From the NCBI GenBank assembly GCA_023415595.1, contig JAEZJW010000137.1, positions 1 to 42,049 on the forward strand: 42,049 nucleotides of DNA, given 5' to 3'. This DNA is from Bacillota bacterium. GTDB taxonomy: Bacteria > Bacillota > Clostridia > Lachnospirales > Lachnospiraceae. Shown here piece after piece: positions 8,519 to 16,723 of this stretch. The notes under the pieces were generated by a model, which saw nothing but the letters and a program-made list of their open reading frames with translations, had not been told where the DNA came from and made no database searches. The position numbers and the translations under genes were made by a program. Each line of letters starts with the position of its first letter. Position 1 is the stretch's first letter.

Positions 8519-8722
8519 TATTTCAAATATGAACACAACATATCATATCTACAAGTAAAATGCAAACGAAACCTTGGTGTTTCAAATATAAACAGTGCTT
8601 TTGGTGATATGTGATAAAAACATCTTGCATTCGACAAATTACTGTGTTAAGATTGTACATGTAAAGGGGAGAAAAGTTACTAAATTAGTAAATACATCGC
8701 ATAAGTGTTTCAAATGTGAACA
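8519..8722. promoter_or_regulatory. Three 17-bp dyad operators between the regulator and the acid-sugar operon
   Basis: Three near-identical copies of the sequence TGTTTCAAATATGAACA lie at 8519-8535 (starting TA), 8578-8594 (TAAACA end) and 8706-8722 (TGTGAACA end). The ends TGTT...AACA are inverted, as expected for a dimeric Fis-type HTH. One copy is 33 bp upstream of the regulator start. The last sits 4 bp ahead of the kinase ribosome-binding site. A weak sigma-70 candidate, TTGCAT (8625-8630) with 17 bp to TAAGAT (8648-8653), lies between copies two and three. I see no GG-N10-GC sigma-54 element. Confidence 0.75.
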
Positions 8723-8738
8723 TACAAGGAGATAAGAT

Positions 8739-10001
8739 GTGATTGACTTAATTATATTAGCAGATGATTTAACAGGTGCTTTAGATACGGGTATTCAATT
8801 TGCCCGTTACAATATAAAGACAAAAATTCTTACAACAGTTGAGTTTAGCAGTTCATTATTTTATGAAATTGATACAGAGGTTTTGATTGTTGATACTAAA
8901 ACAAGACATTTATCTCCTGATATGGCCTACATGATTATTTATCGGTTAGTTAAGATGTCAGTGGAAGCAGGGGTCAAATATATATACAAGAAAACAGATT
9001 CAGGACTCAGAGGTAATGTCGGAAGCGAACTTGCTGCAGCACTAGCAGCTAGCAATGAAAGATTTTTAGCATTTATTCCGGCACTCCCGGTGATGAATCG
9101 TGTAACGAAACAGGGAATTCAATATATTGATGGAATTCCTGTTAGTGAAAGTGTATTTGGAAGCGATCCCTACGAACCGGTTAAGTCCTCCTACGTAATG
9201 GATTTATTTACTGAGATTGCTTATAACACCGTACTATATAAATTGGGAAGTAACTATTGCTCTGATTTTACTGAGCCAACAATTGGAGTATTTGATGCAC
9301 AGACTAACGAAGACCTTCGAGGTATCGGAAGATATCTAAATCAAAAAAATCAATTAAAAGTAATCGCAGGATGCACGGGATTTGCAGCAATATTGCCTGA
9401 GATAATAGGAATAAAAAGAATTGATGCTGAGTCACCGAAGATTAAAAAGCCTCTTTTAGTGATCTGCGGAAGTATGAATCCTATTTCAAGACAACAAATA
9501 GAGCATGGTGAAGAAATGGGATTTGGTCGTATCACATTATCTCCGGAACAGCTGTTTGAGGAAGAAGTTTTTTTTTCGTCTGAGGATGGTGAAAGATGGA
9601 TGGACGGTATTATTCAGGAACTACTCGAAAAACAGGTAGTAATGATTGATACAGGAATTTCAAGGCCTGATATCATGGTGAAATACATGAGTAAAAACGG
9701 AATTGATCTGGAGGAAGTTCGAACAAAGATATCAAGAACCTTAGGCACATTACTGGAGAAATTCTACATGATGAAAAATGGACCCGAAGCAACTGTTATG
9801 ATTATCGGAGGAGATACACTGAGAGGTTTCATTGAGAAAATAAACTGTAATGAAATAAATTTGGTGAGTGAAATAACTTTAGGCACGGTATTATCTCTAG
9901 TTAATGTATATGGAAGATATGTGCAGATAATTTCAAAATCAGGTGGATTTGGTACAAAGGAGCTTTTTGTTGATATAGCCAATATGACTCACGATACATA
10001 G
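8739..10001 (+). CDS. Four-carbon acid sugar kinase family protein (DUF1537)
   Basis: The 420-residue cytoplasmic kinase starts IILADDLTGALDTG, the substrate-binding signature of the four-carbon acid sugar kinases, followed by KKTDSGLRGNVGSEL. The C-terminal nucleotide-binding domain contains GGDTLRGF. Family members phosphorylate D-threonate, D-erythronate, L-threonate or related acids on the terminal hydroxyl. The start is GTG at 8739, set by AAGGAG at 8726-8731. An out-of-frame ATG overlaps it at 8737 and ends at once. Together with the PdxA2-like gene downstream it would make a complete two-step route. The exact substrate cannot be read from sequence. Confidence 0.87.
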   Translation: MIDLIILADDLTGALDTGIQFARYNIKTKILTTVEFSSSLFYEIDTEVLIVDTKTRHLSPDMAYMIIYRLVKMSVEAGVKYIYKKTDSGLRGNVGSELAAALAASNERFLAFIPALPVMNRVTKQGIQYIDGIPVSESVFGSDPYEPVKSSYVMDLFTEIAYNTVLYKLGSNYCSDFTEPTIGVFDAQTNEDLRGIGRYLNQKNQLKVIAGCTGFAAILPEIIGIKRIDAESPKIKKPLLVICGSMNPISRQQIEHGEEMGFGRITLSPEQLFEEEVFFSSEDGERWMDGIIQELLEKQVVMIDTGISRPDIMVKYMSKNGIDLEEVRTKISRTLGTLLEKFYMMKNGPEATVMIIGGDTLRGFIEKINCNEINLVSEITLGTVLSLVNVYGRYVQIISKSGGFGTKELFVDIANMTHDT

Positions 10002-10067
10002 GTGGGAGATGTCCATGAACACACTGTAACTGCTTCTGAGCAATAAATAATGAAAGGAGATTTAGCC

Positions 10068-11093
10068 ATGGAGAAAAGACCAATTATTGGGATTACTATG
10101 GGGGATCCGGCAAGTATTGGACCTGAAATTACATTAAAGGCACTTAATAAAGAAGAACTATATGGAAGATGCAGACCGATTGTAATTGGTGATGCAGTTA
10201 TGCTGGAACAAGCCAAAATAATAGTGGGTATGAACCATATAAAAATAAATCCGGTAAGCCAAGTAAGTGATGCTAACTTTGAATTTGGGACTATAGATGT
10301 TCTTAATATGGAGCTAGTTGATTTGGATAATATCTCTTTAGGAAAGGTTTCAAGTACATCAGGAGAAGCTGCTTTTCAATATGTGAGAAAGGTTATTGAA
10401 CTCGCAATGAATAAGGAAGTTGATGCCACTGTTACAAATGCTATTAATAAAGAAGCGATTAACCTTGCGGGGCATCATTACTCGGGTCATACTGAAATCT
10501 ACGCAGAGATGACCGGCACATCAAAGTATACGATGATGTTAGTACATAATAACCTGAGAGTAGTTCATGTATCGACACATGTATCACTTGGGGAAGCCTG
10601 TAGACTCGTAAAGAAGGATCGTATATTAGAAGTTATTGAAATTGCAGACAATGCATGTAAACGTATGGGAATATCAAATCCATGTATTGGTGTAGCTGGA
10701 CTAAATCCACATTGTGGAGAGAATGGATTGTTTGGCAGAGAAGAGTTAGAAGAAATCAAACCAGCGGTCAACGAAGCAATTGAGATGGGGATTAATGCAC
10801 AAGGACCTATTGCTCCAGACAGTATCTTTCCCAAAGCAAGGGGAGGCTTTTATGATGTGGTTGTAGCAATGTATCATGATCAAGGGCATATCCCATTGAA
10901 AACTTTGGGCTTTGTATATAGTAAGAATCAACAAAAATGGGAGGCTGTGGATGGAGTAAATATCACATTGGGTTTGCCAATTATTCGTACATCGGTTGAT
11001 CACGGTACAGCTTTTGACCAAGCAGGCAATGGTACCGCTAATGAGAACAGCTTAGTTAATGCGATTGAATATGGAATCAACTTAGCATATTAA
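10068..11093 (+). CDS. pdxA2: PdxA2-type 4-phospho-D-threonate/D-erythronate dehydrogenase
   Basis: This 341-residue PdxA family protein shows GITMGDPASIGPEI at the N-terminus, metal and substrate histidines in HHYSGHTEIYAEMTG, AMYHDQGHIPLKTLGF, and HGTAFDQAGNGTANENS near the end. PdxA2 enzymes oxidise the phosphorylated sugar acid made by the DUF1537 kinase, and decarboxylation gives DHAP. The neighbouring kinase and the absence of other pyridoxal genes argue against the vitamin B6 enzyme PdxA. I prefer ATG 10068 to the in-frame ATG 10050 because AAAGGAG (10053-10059) is then correctly spaced at 8 nt. The gene lies 66 bp after the kinase, in one operon. Confidence 0.87.
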   Translation: MEKRPIIGITMGDPASIGPEITLKALNKEELYGRCRPIVIGDAVMLEQAKIIVGMNHIKINPVSQVSDANFEFGTIDVLNMELVDLDNISLGKVSSTSGEAAFQYVRKVIELAMNKEVDATVTNAINKEAINLAGHHYSGHTEIYAEMTGTSKYTMMLVHNNLRVVHVSTHVSLGEACRLVKKDRILEVIEIADNACKRMGISNPCIGVAGLNPHCGENGLFGREELEEIKPAVNEAIEMGINAQGPIAPDSIFPKARGGFYDVVVAMYHDQGHIPLKTLGFVYSKNQQKWEAVDGVNITLGLPIIRTSVDHGTAFDQAGNGTANENSLVNAIEYGINLAY

Positions 11094-11289
11094 AATCACT
11101 ATGAGTATGCTGAGGATTCATAGATTAAGTTAGGTAAAGAAGAAAGTATTATGAAAGGAGATGGATAGACGGAGAAACCATAAGTTAATATCAGCTTATG
11201 GGGTAACTGGGGGGTCAAATGTTATGCTTGAATATCGTTTGACCGAGGGTAATCTGTAGCAAAAAACTATCAATTATGGGAGGTTTCAA
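11094..11289 (+). promoter_or_regulatory. Structured leader before the ABC binding-protein gene
   Basis: This 196-bp gap contains two clear stems, CCATAAG/CTTATGG (11178-11184 with 11195-11201) and GGTCAAA/TTTGACC (11213-11219 with 11238-11244). GGGGTAACTGGG and GAGGGTAATCTG flank the second stem as an imperfect repeat. There is no T tract, so it does not look like a terminator. It may be a mRNA-processing or regulatory structure that raises expression of the binding protein. It matches no riboswitch class I know. Confidence 0.35.
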
Positions 11290-12663
11290 ATGAAAAGGTA
11301 CAAGAAAGTAAGTTCAATTATCTTAGTATGCATAATGGCGCTATCGTTAATAGGTTGTAGTAAAAAACCTGATAACTCCGGGTCAACAAAGACACCCGAT
11401 AACTCTGGAACAACAACCAGCACTGATAAAAGCAGCGGTACTGTAAGCGCGAAACCAATTGAACTAACAGTCTGGTCAGTGAATGAGATTCATAGTGAAA
11501 TGTGGAGATTTGGAGAAGAAGCCTATAACAAAAATCACCCGGATGATCCTATTAAAGTAAATGTTGAGATATTACCTAATGCAGAGATGCATAATAAGCT
11601 GTTAATGGCTCTTCAGACCGGCACTGGTGCCCCTGATGTAGCTGATATTAACCTCAATTTCTACACAAATTTCACATCAAAGAATGTTCAGTTGGTTCCT
11701 TTGAATGATATTATTGATAAAGCGAATGCAAAAGGAAGTTATGAGCAGTCCAGATTTGACCTCTATAAGGTAAAAGATACTTCTTATGCAATTCCAACAC
11801 ATGTAGGTGCCACAGTAACTTATTACAATATGGAGATTCTTGAAAAAGCTGGGTTCACTATTAGTGATGTTGATGCAATTGAAACTTGGGATCAATATTC
11901 CGAGATGGGTAAAATCGTACTTGAGAAGACCGGAATTCCGATGACTTGCTTCGAGGTTTCGAATCAGAGACCTTTCTGGCCAATGATCGTTCAGCATGGC
12001 GGAGACTATTTGACAAAAGATAATGAAGTAATCCTTGACAGCCAAAGTAATATCGAAGTGTTAAATTATATGCTTGGGATGTATAATTCAGGTATTGCAG
12101 TTCAAGCAGGTGGCGGTGCTACCTCAACGGAAGAATTTTATTCGTTCATGAACTCAGGAAGCGTTGCCTCCTTAACTATGCCTTCATGGTATATGTCAAG
12201 ATTTTTAAATTATATGCCTGATCTTAAAGGTAAAATTGCTATTAGACCTATGCCGGTATTCAAACAAGGTGAACCTAGAACAGTTGGTATTGGTGGAACA
12301 GGTACTGCAATTACAAATCAGTGTAAGAACATTGATGTAGCAAAAGAATTTTTGTTTGAAGCTAAATTATCTTACGATGCTGAAATCAACATTTGGAATA
12401 AACTTGCGTTTGATCCGGTTAATCTTGACACTTGGAAGGATCCGGTATTAGAAACACCTTCAGATTACTTCTACGGAGAGTCTTTCTTTAAGATAATGGA
12501 GCCTTATATATCAAATATTAAATCTCCGGCGAATGCAGAATTATCGGTTGCTGCACAGGATCTGGTGAACAATACTATTATGTACAGTGTCTTCGTAGAT
12601 CAGTCTAAGACACCCGAAGAAGCATTGAAATCAGCGGCAGAAGAACTTCGTGCTCAACAATAG
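11290..12663 (+). CDS. ABC transporter sugar-binding lipoprotein (CUT1 type)
   Basis: This 457-residue extracytoplasmic solute-binding protein has a lipoprotein signal peptide with lipobox LIGC (C23), then a Ser/Thr/Asp/Gly-rich tether (about 24-55), then a family 1 binding-protein fold beginning ELTVWSVNEIHSEMW. A segment typical of the family is PMPVFKQGEPRTVGIGGTG. The ribosome site is GGGAGG. It is the first gene of the importer; two permeases follow after a 209-bp gap with a large inverted repeat. Its ligand is unknown. The cluster suggests a sugar acid or an arabinofuranoside. Confidence 0.88.
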   Translation: MKRYKKVSSIILVCIMALSLIGCSKKPDNSGSTKTPDNSGTTTSTDKSSGTVSAKPIELTVWSVNEIHSEMWRFGEEAYNKNHPDDPIKVNVEILPNAEMHNKLLMALQTGTGAPDVADINLNFYTNFTSKNVQLVPLNDIIDKANAKGSYEQSRFDLYKVKDTSYAIPTHVGATVTYYNMEILEKAGFTISDVDAIETWDQYSEMGKIVLEKTGIPMTCFEVSNQRPFWPMIVQHGGDYLTKDNEVILDSQSNIEVLNYMLGMYNSGIAVQAGGGATSTEEFYSFMNSGSVASLTMPSWYMSRFLNYMPDLKGKIAIRPMPVFKQGEPRTVGIGGTGTAITNQCKNIDVAKEFLFEAKLSYDAEINIWNKLAFDPVNLDTWKDPVLETPSDYFYGESFFKIMEPYISNIKSPANAELSVAAQDLVNNTIMYSVFVDQSKTPEEALKSAAEELRAQQ

Positions 12664-12713
12664 TATTATAATTCGAGGACTGATACACGTACTAAAAGAT
12701 AATTTTAATTAGT

Positions 12714-12816
12714 GATCAGCCACCATTCAACTATCGAGACATAAAATCAATCGTAACAATAGATATGTAACTTGACTAATCATAGGTTAGTATGGATTTT
12801 TGAATGGTGGCTGTCA
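12714..12816 (+). repeat. Long inverted repeat between binding-protein and permease genes
   Basis: CAGCCACCATTCAA (12717-12730) is the exact inverse complement of TTGAATGGTGGCTG (12800-12813). With a one-base bulge the pairing extends by TGA/TCA to 17 pairs, enclosing about 69 nt. TTATATTTATTCTTT follows on the plus strand. Such structures after a binding-protein gene commonly stabilise its mRNA or partly stop transcription, which gives more binding protein than permease. That role is inferred here. Confidence 0.6.
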
Positions 12817-12872
12817 TTATATTTATTCTTTGAAGTACGCTTTGTAGATGTACTTTGAAAGGGGAAAATACA

Positions 12873-13787
12873 ATGCGATCGAAGATATCTGCTTTTGGGA
12901 AAATGAAAAGTATTCTTTATAATAAAAAGGCGGCACCGTATATTTTTTGTATGCCATTCGTTTTAAGTTTTCTGGTTTTCTTTTTATATCCTATAATAAC
13001 AACGTTTTATATGAGTTTCATGAATGTGATAAGTCTTAATGATATGGAGTATGTAGGATTTAAGAATTATCATAGATTACTTAACGGACATTTTTATAAT
13101 GCTCTGAAAACAAGTACGATCTATACATTATGTATGGTAACTATCATGATGATTTTTCCGATAACAATTGCTACATTACTCAATTCTAAAATAATGAAGT
13201 GTAAGAATCTTTTTAGAGCAGCTATTTTTATACCTTCATTGACCTCAGTAATTGTGGCAGGTATTGCTTTTAGATTGATTTTCGGAGATACGGAGTTGGG
13301 TTTTATTAATTCAATTCTCTTGAAATACGGTGGAGATATTATTCCATTTAAATTGGGGTATTGGACGGGTATCATGATTATGGTCGTATTGGCTTCCTGG
13401 CGTGAGATAGGAATTAATATGGTATATTGCCTGTCTGCACTTCAAAATGTACCAGAAGAGCTGCTGGAGGCTGCACAGATAGATGGGGCAAATACTTTTC
13501 AAAGATTTCGAAATGTTATTTTGCCACAGGTAAAACCAATTATCATCTATATCCTTACATTGTCGATTATTAGTGGATATCGTATGTTTACCGAGGGCTA
13601 TGTTTATTGGAATGAGACGAATCCGGGTGATAACGGTCTTACAATTGTCCGCTATATATATCAGCAGGCTTTCCAAAGAAATGATTTTGGAATGGGCTCT
13701 GCAATTGGAGTTGTGCTTTTGGCTATTATTCTGCTAATTAATATGGGGCAGCTTAAATTCTTTGGTCTATTTAAGAGGGAGGATTAA
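12873..13787 (+). CDS. ABC sugar permease, subunit 1 (MalF/UgpA-like)
   Basis: This is a 304-residue membrane protein with six predicted TM helices, the first at about residues 25-47 (IFCMPFVLSFLVFFLYPI). The conserved cytoplasmic EAA loop, LLEAAQIDGANTFQRFRNV, is where the shared ATPase docks. I chose ATG 12873 because GAAAGGGG lies 8 nt upstream; a TTG at 12855 in the same frame would place that site inside the gene. The next permease starts 2 bp after the stop. No ATP-binding subunit lies nearby, as usual for CUT1 importers of clostridia that use a shared MsmK-type ATPase. Confidence 0.87.
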   Translation: MRSKISAFGKMKSILYNKKAAPYIFCMPFVLSFLVFFLYPIITTFYMSFMNVISLNDMEYVGFKNYHRLLNGHFYNALKTSTIYTLCMVTIMMIFPITIATLLNSKIMKCKNLFRAAIFIPSLTSVIVAGIAFRLIFGDTELGFINSILLKYGGDIIPFKLGYWTGIMIMVVLASWREIGINMVYCLSALQNVPEELLEAAQIDGANTFQRFRNVILPQVKPIIIYILTLSIISGYRMFTEGYVYWNETNPGDNGLTIVRYIYQQAFQRNDFGMGSAIGVVLLAIILLINMGQLKFFGLFKRED

Positions 13788-13789
13788 TC

Positions 13790-14629
13790 ATGAAGATAAG
13801 AAGATCAGCATCATCATTAATCCTGTTGATATTATTTATATTAATCGGAATCATTATTATCTTTCCTATTTATTACCTCTTTATAGGTTCTCTACAGCAA
13901 AGTGACACACTTTTTGGCTCTGCTATGAAAGTGGTATATGATCCAAAAATAATGGATCTTAGTAATTATGCGAAAATATTCTCATATAAATCCGGAATAT
14001 ATATTCAATGGTATAAAAACAGCGCCCTGATAACCATATTATTTACAGTATTATCTTTGTTTTTCTCTTCAATGGTAGGCTACGGTTTGGGAGCATATGA
14101 ATTTAAATTTAAAAACATTATTTTTGTTATGGTCATGATTGTAATGATGATTCCCCTTGAGATATTGATGCTTCCGCTTTTTAAGTTGGTTGTAGATATG
14201 GGCATTATCAATTCTTATAAGGGAGTTGTATTACCCTTTATGGTTGCTCCGGTTGCAATATTCTTTTTCAGACAATATGTATCCGGAATCTCCAAAGAGT
14301 TTATGGAAGCGGCACGAATCGATGGATGCACGGAATATGGAATTTTCTATAGAATTATAAGTCCGGTTATGAAGCCTGCATATGGAGCAATGACGATATT
14401 ATTGGCAATGCAGCAGTGGAATTCTTTTATGTGGCCTTTAATTGTCCTCCGCTCAAATGAAAATTTTACGTTGACAATTGGAATTGCGTCCTTAATAAGT
14501 CCATATAGCGCAAATTATGAAGTTATGTTTACAGGTAGTGTTTTGGCAATATTACCGATACTAATTTTGTTTCTTTTTAATCAAAGATTTTTCATATCTG
14601 GACTCACCACTGGTGGTGTAAAAGGATAA
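13790..14629 (+). CDS. ABC sugar permease, subunit 2 (MalG/UgpE-like)
   Basis: This 279-residue inner-membrane partner of the preceding permease has six TM segments. The MalG-type EAA loop reads FMEAARIDGCTEYGIFYRI at about residues 166-184. It starts 2 bp after the upstream stop, with GGGAGG overlapping the end of that gene, so the two are translationally coupled. Together with the lipoprotein it forms a carbohydrate importer that still needs an ATPase encoded elsewhere. Confidence 0.88.
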   Translation: MKIRRSASSLILLILFILIGIIIIFPIYYLFIGSLQQSDTLFGSAMKVVYDPKIMDLSNYAKIFSYKSGIYIQWYKNSALITILFTVLSLFFSSMVGYGLGAYEFKFKNIIFVMVMIVMMIPLEILMLPLFKLVVDMGIINSYKGVVLPFMVAPVAIFFFRQYVSGISKEFMEAARIDGCTEYGIFYRIISPVMKPAYGAMTILLAMQQWNSFMWPLIVLRSNENFTLTIGIASLISPYSANYEVMFTGSVLAILPILILFLFNQRFFISGLTTGGVKG

Positions 14630-14687
14630 TTATTAAAAATAATACAATAAGACAGTATTAACTGCATGAAGAAAAGGAGATTTAGAT

Positions 14688-16232
14688 ATGGCTAATCAGA
14701 TAATTGTAAATGCCGGATCTGAAAAAAGTACTATAAGTAAGATGATATACGGTCATTTTTCAGAGCATTTGGGTAGATGCATTTATGATGGTTTTTATGT
14801 AGGAGAAGCTTCAGATATACCTAATATAGACGGCATGAGAATAGATATCATAGAAGCACTCAAGAAGATTAAGATTCCCACCCTGCGTTGGCCAGGAGGA
14901 TGCTTTGCCGATGAATATCATTGGAAAGATGGAATTGGTCCCAAAGAAGACCGGATGGAAATCGTTAATACACATTGGGGCAGTGTCGTAGAAAGTAATC
15001 ACTTTGGTACGCATGAGTTTTTCAGGCTATGTGAACTGTTGGAGACAGAACCATATATATGCGGTAATCTTGGCAGCGGTACAGTGCAGGAAATGTCCGA
15101 ATGGATAGAATATATGACCTTTGGCGGTAAATCTCCTATGGCTGATCTCAGAAGGAAAAATGGACGGGAAGAGCCTTGGAGATTGAAATATTTTGGTATC
15201 GGGAATGAAAACTGGGGTTGCGGAGGCCGTATGAGAGCAGAGTATTATGCGGATGAGGTTAACCGGTATAATTTGTATGCGAGAAATTATGGCGATAATG
15301 TTTTATATCGTATTGCAGCCGGACCAAGAGGCGACAATTACAAGTGGACTGAGGTTCTTATGAGAGATGCGTCAATGCATCTGGATGCGATTGCACTTCA
15401 TTATTATACCAGACTCGGAGATCCGGTCATAACGACTGAAATACCCGATGGAAACAGAAGATACCTTAGAGATGAATCCAGATCAAGATTATCCGCCACT
15501 AAATTCGATGAAAAAGAATGGCATGGCATCATGAAATCAGCCATTTATATGGATGAGATGCTTCACAAGAATGAAGCAATCATGGATAAATATGATCCTG
15601 CCAAGAGAGTTGCCATGATAGTTGATGAATGGGGTACCTGGTTTGATTGTGAGCCTGGTACAAACCCGGGATTTTTGTATCAGCAGAATACTTTGCGTGA
15701 TGCCGTATCAGCAGCTACAAGTTTGAATATATTTAATAATCATTCAGAACGTGTTCATATGGCAAATATTGCTCAAACTATTAATGTGCTGCAGGCAATG
15801 ATCCTGACGGAAGGTGAGAAGATGATTCTTACACCGACATATCATGTCTTTGATATGTATAAGGTACATCAGGATGCAAGGCTTTTGGACTTTGCACTGC
15901 TTTCAGAAGATTATGAATGTGATGGAAATAAACTGAAGCAGATCAATGCATCTGTATCCAAGGCGGCTGATGGTTCTGTTAACTTGACCATTTGTAATAT
16001 CAACCCGAATAGGGATGCCGACATTTCTTGTTATATTGAAGATTTCGGACTCTTTGGTAAAATAGAGGGAAGAGTATTAACAGCTGATGTAATGAATGCA
16101 ATGAATACCTTTGACAATCCTGACAATCTCAAACCTGTAGGGTTTACTGATTTCTCGATAAAAGAGAATAAAATATCACTTAAGATACCTTCAAAATCAG
16201 TAGTCTTAGTAACAATCAAGACCCAAGAATAA
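14688..16232 (+). CDS. Alpha-L-arabinofuranosidase, GH51, cytoplasmic
   Basis: This 514-residue retaining glycosidase of family GH51 has the N-terminal strand YGHFSEHLGRCIYDG, the substrate loop RWPGGCFADEYHWKDGIGP (from residue 67), the acid/base E174 in GNENWG, and the nucleophile E314 in VDEWGTW. A small C-terminal beta domain follows from about residue 385. There is no signal peptide, so it acts inside the cell on short imported arabinofuranosides. Its place after the importer and the acid-sugar enzymes suggests that the imported molecule carries an arabinofuranosyl group, which fits no standard arabinan pathway. GGAG sits at the right distance from the ATG. Confidence 0.92.
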   Translation: MANQIIVNAGSEKSTISKMIYGHFSEHLGRCIYDGFYVGEASDIPNIDGMRIDIIEALKKIKIPTLRWPGGCFADEYHWKDGIGPKEDRMEIVNTHWGSVVESNHFGTHEFFRLCELLETEPYICGNLGSGTVQEMSEWIEYMTFGGKSPMADLRRKNGREEPWRLKYFGIGNENWGCGGRMRAEYYADEVNRYNLYARNYGDNVLYRIAAGPRGDNYKWTEVLMRDASMHLDAIALHYYTRLGDPVITTEIPDGNRRYLRDESRSRLSATKFDEKEWHGIMKSAIYMDEMLHKNEAIMDKYDPAKRVAMIVDEWGTWFDCEPGTNPGFLYQQNTLRDAVSAATSLNIFNNHSERVHMANIAQTINVLQAMILTEGEKMILTPTYHVFDMYKVHQDARLLDFALLSEDYECDGNKLKQINASVSKAADGSVNLTICNINPNRDADISCYIEDFGLFGKIEGRVLTADVMNAMNTFDNPDNLKPVGFTDFSIKENKISLKIPSKSVVLVTIKTQE

Positions 16233-16251
16233 ATGACGGAGAGGAGTTAGT

Positions 16252-16506
16252 ATGGACGCATTAGAGTGCAAAAGATGTCTACTTCGCGGATTTTCGGACA
16301 CGGAGTATATTAAGAATGTTTCCGGTTATATTGCTAACATTCCTCAAGAACTTAGAACATCAGAAGAGACCTATGCTTATCGACTCGATCAATGTAAAAA
16401 ATGTCAATATCTTCAGAATGGTTTATGTAGATTGTGCGGGTGTTTTGTAGAAATCCGAGCTGCATCAGTGAAAAATTATTGTCCTAATAAAAAAGCCTGT
16501 TGGTAA
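16252..16506 (+). CDS. DUF6171 family small cysteine-rich protein
   Basis: This 84-residue protein has eight or more cysteines: CKRCLLRG at the start, then CKKCQYLQNGLCRLCGCFVE and a terminal NYCPNKKACW. The pattern matches DUF6171, small predicted zinc-binding proteins found widely in Lachnospiraceae with no known function. AGGAG precedes the ATG. It starts 19 bp after the arabinofuranosidase and ends the cluster before a hairpin, so it is probably co-transcribed. Confidence 0.8.
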   Translation: MDALECKRCLLRGFSDTEYIKNVSGYIANIPQELRTSEETYAYRLDQCKKCQYLQNGLCRLCGCFVEIRAASVKNYCPNKKACW

Positions 16507-16539
16507 TAATAAATGGACTTATGAATTACATGCAAATCC

Positions 16540-16593
16540 CTTGGGAATTCCAATCAATTTGTTTACACGCTGAAATAGATTGGAATTCCAAGG
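16540..16593 (+). terminator. Inverted repeat at the end of the acid-sugar cluster
   Basis: GGAATTCCAATC (16544-16555) pairs with GATTGGAATTCC (16578-16589), and CCTT/AAGG extends the stem past a one-base bulge. The loop is about 22 nt. The T tract after it is weak (GGATTGTT), so this could be a processing hairpin rather than an efficient terminator. The rest of the 217-bp gap to the next gene is AT-rich without other clear signals. Confidence 0.5.
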
Positions 16594-16723
16594 AATTGGA
16601 TTGTTACTAATATTTGTATCAAATTATTATGGCTTAGCAAATTCAAGTATTATTGTCCACATGTACGAAAATTGTATATTGTATATAAGTAGAAAATTAT
16701 TAATTAACTGAAGAGAGTAAATT

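Noticed and set aside
8519..8722. Short CRISPR-like array
   Set aside because: Three 17-bp copies at uneven distances (59 and 128 bp) form dyads at promoters; they are operators, not spacers and repeats.
8600..8735. Sigma-54 promoter for the acid-sugar operon
   Set aside because: No GG-N10-GC element was found, and the regulator lacks GAFTGA.
10050..10067. Upstream ATG start for the PdxA2 gene
   Set aside because: The AAAGGAG site would lie inside the coding region; ATG 10068 is correctly spaced.
11161..11262. 33-codon ORF starting MDRRRNHK
   Set aside because: The Shine-Dalgarno-like AAAGGAG abuts the ATG with no spacing, and the frame covers the leader stems; chance is more likely.
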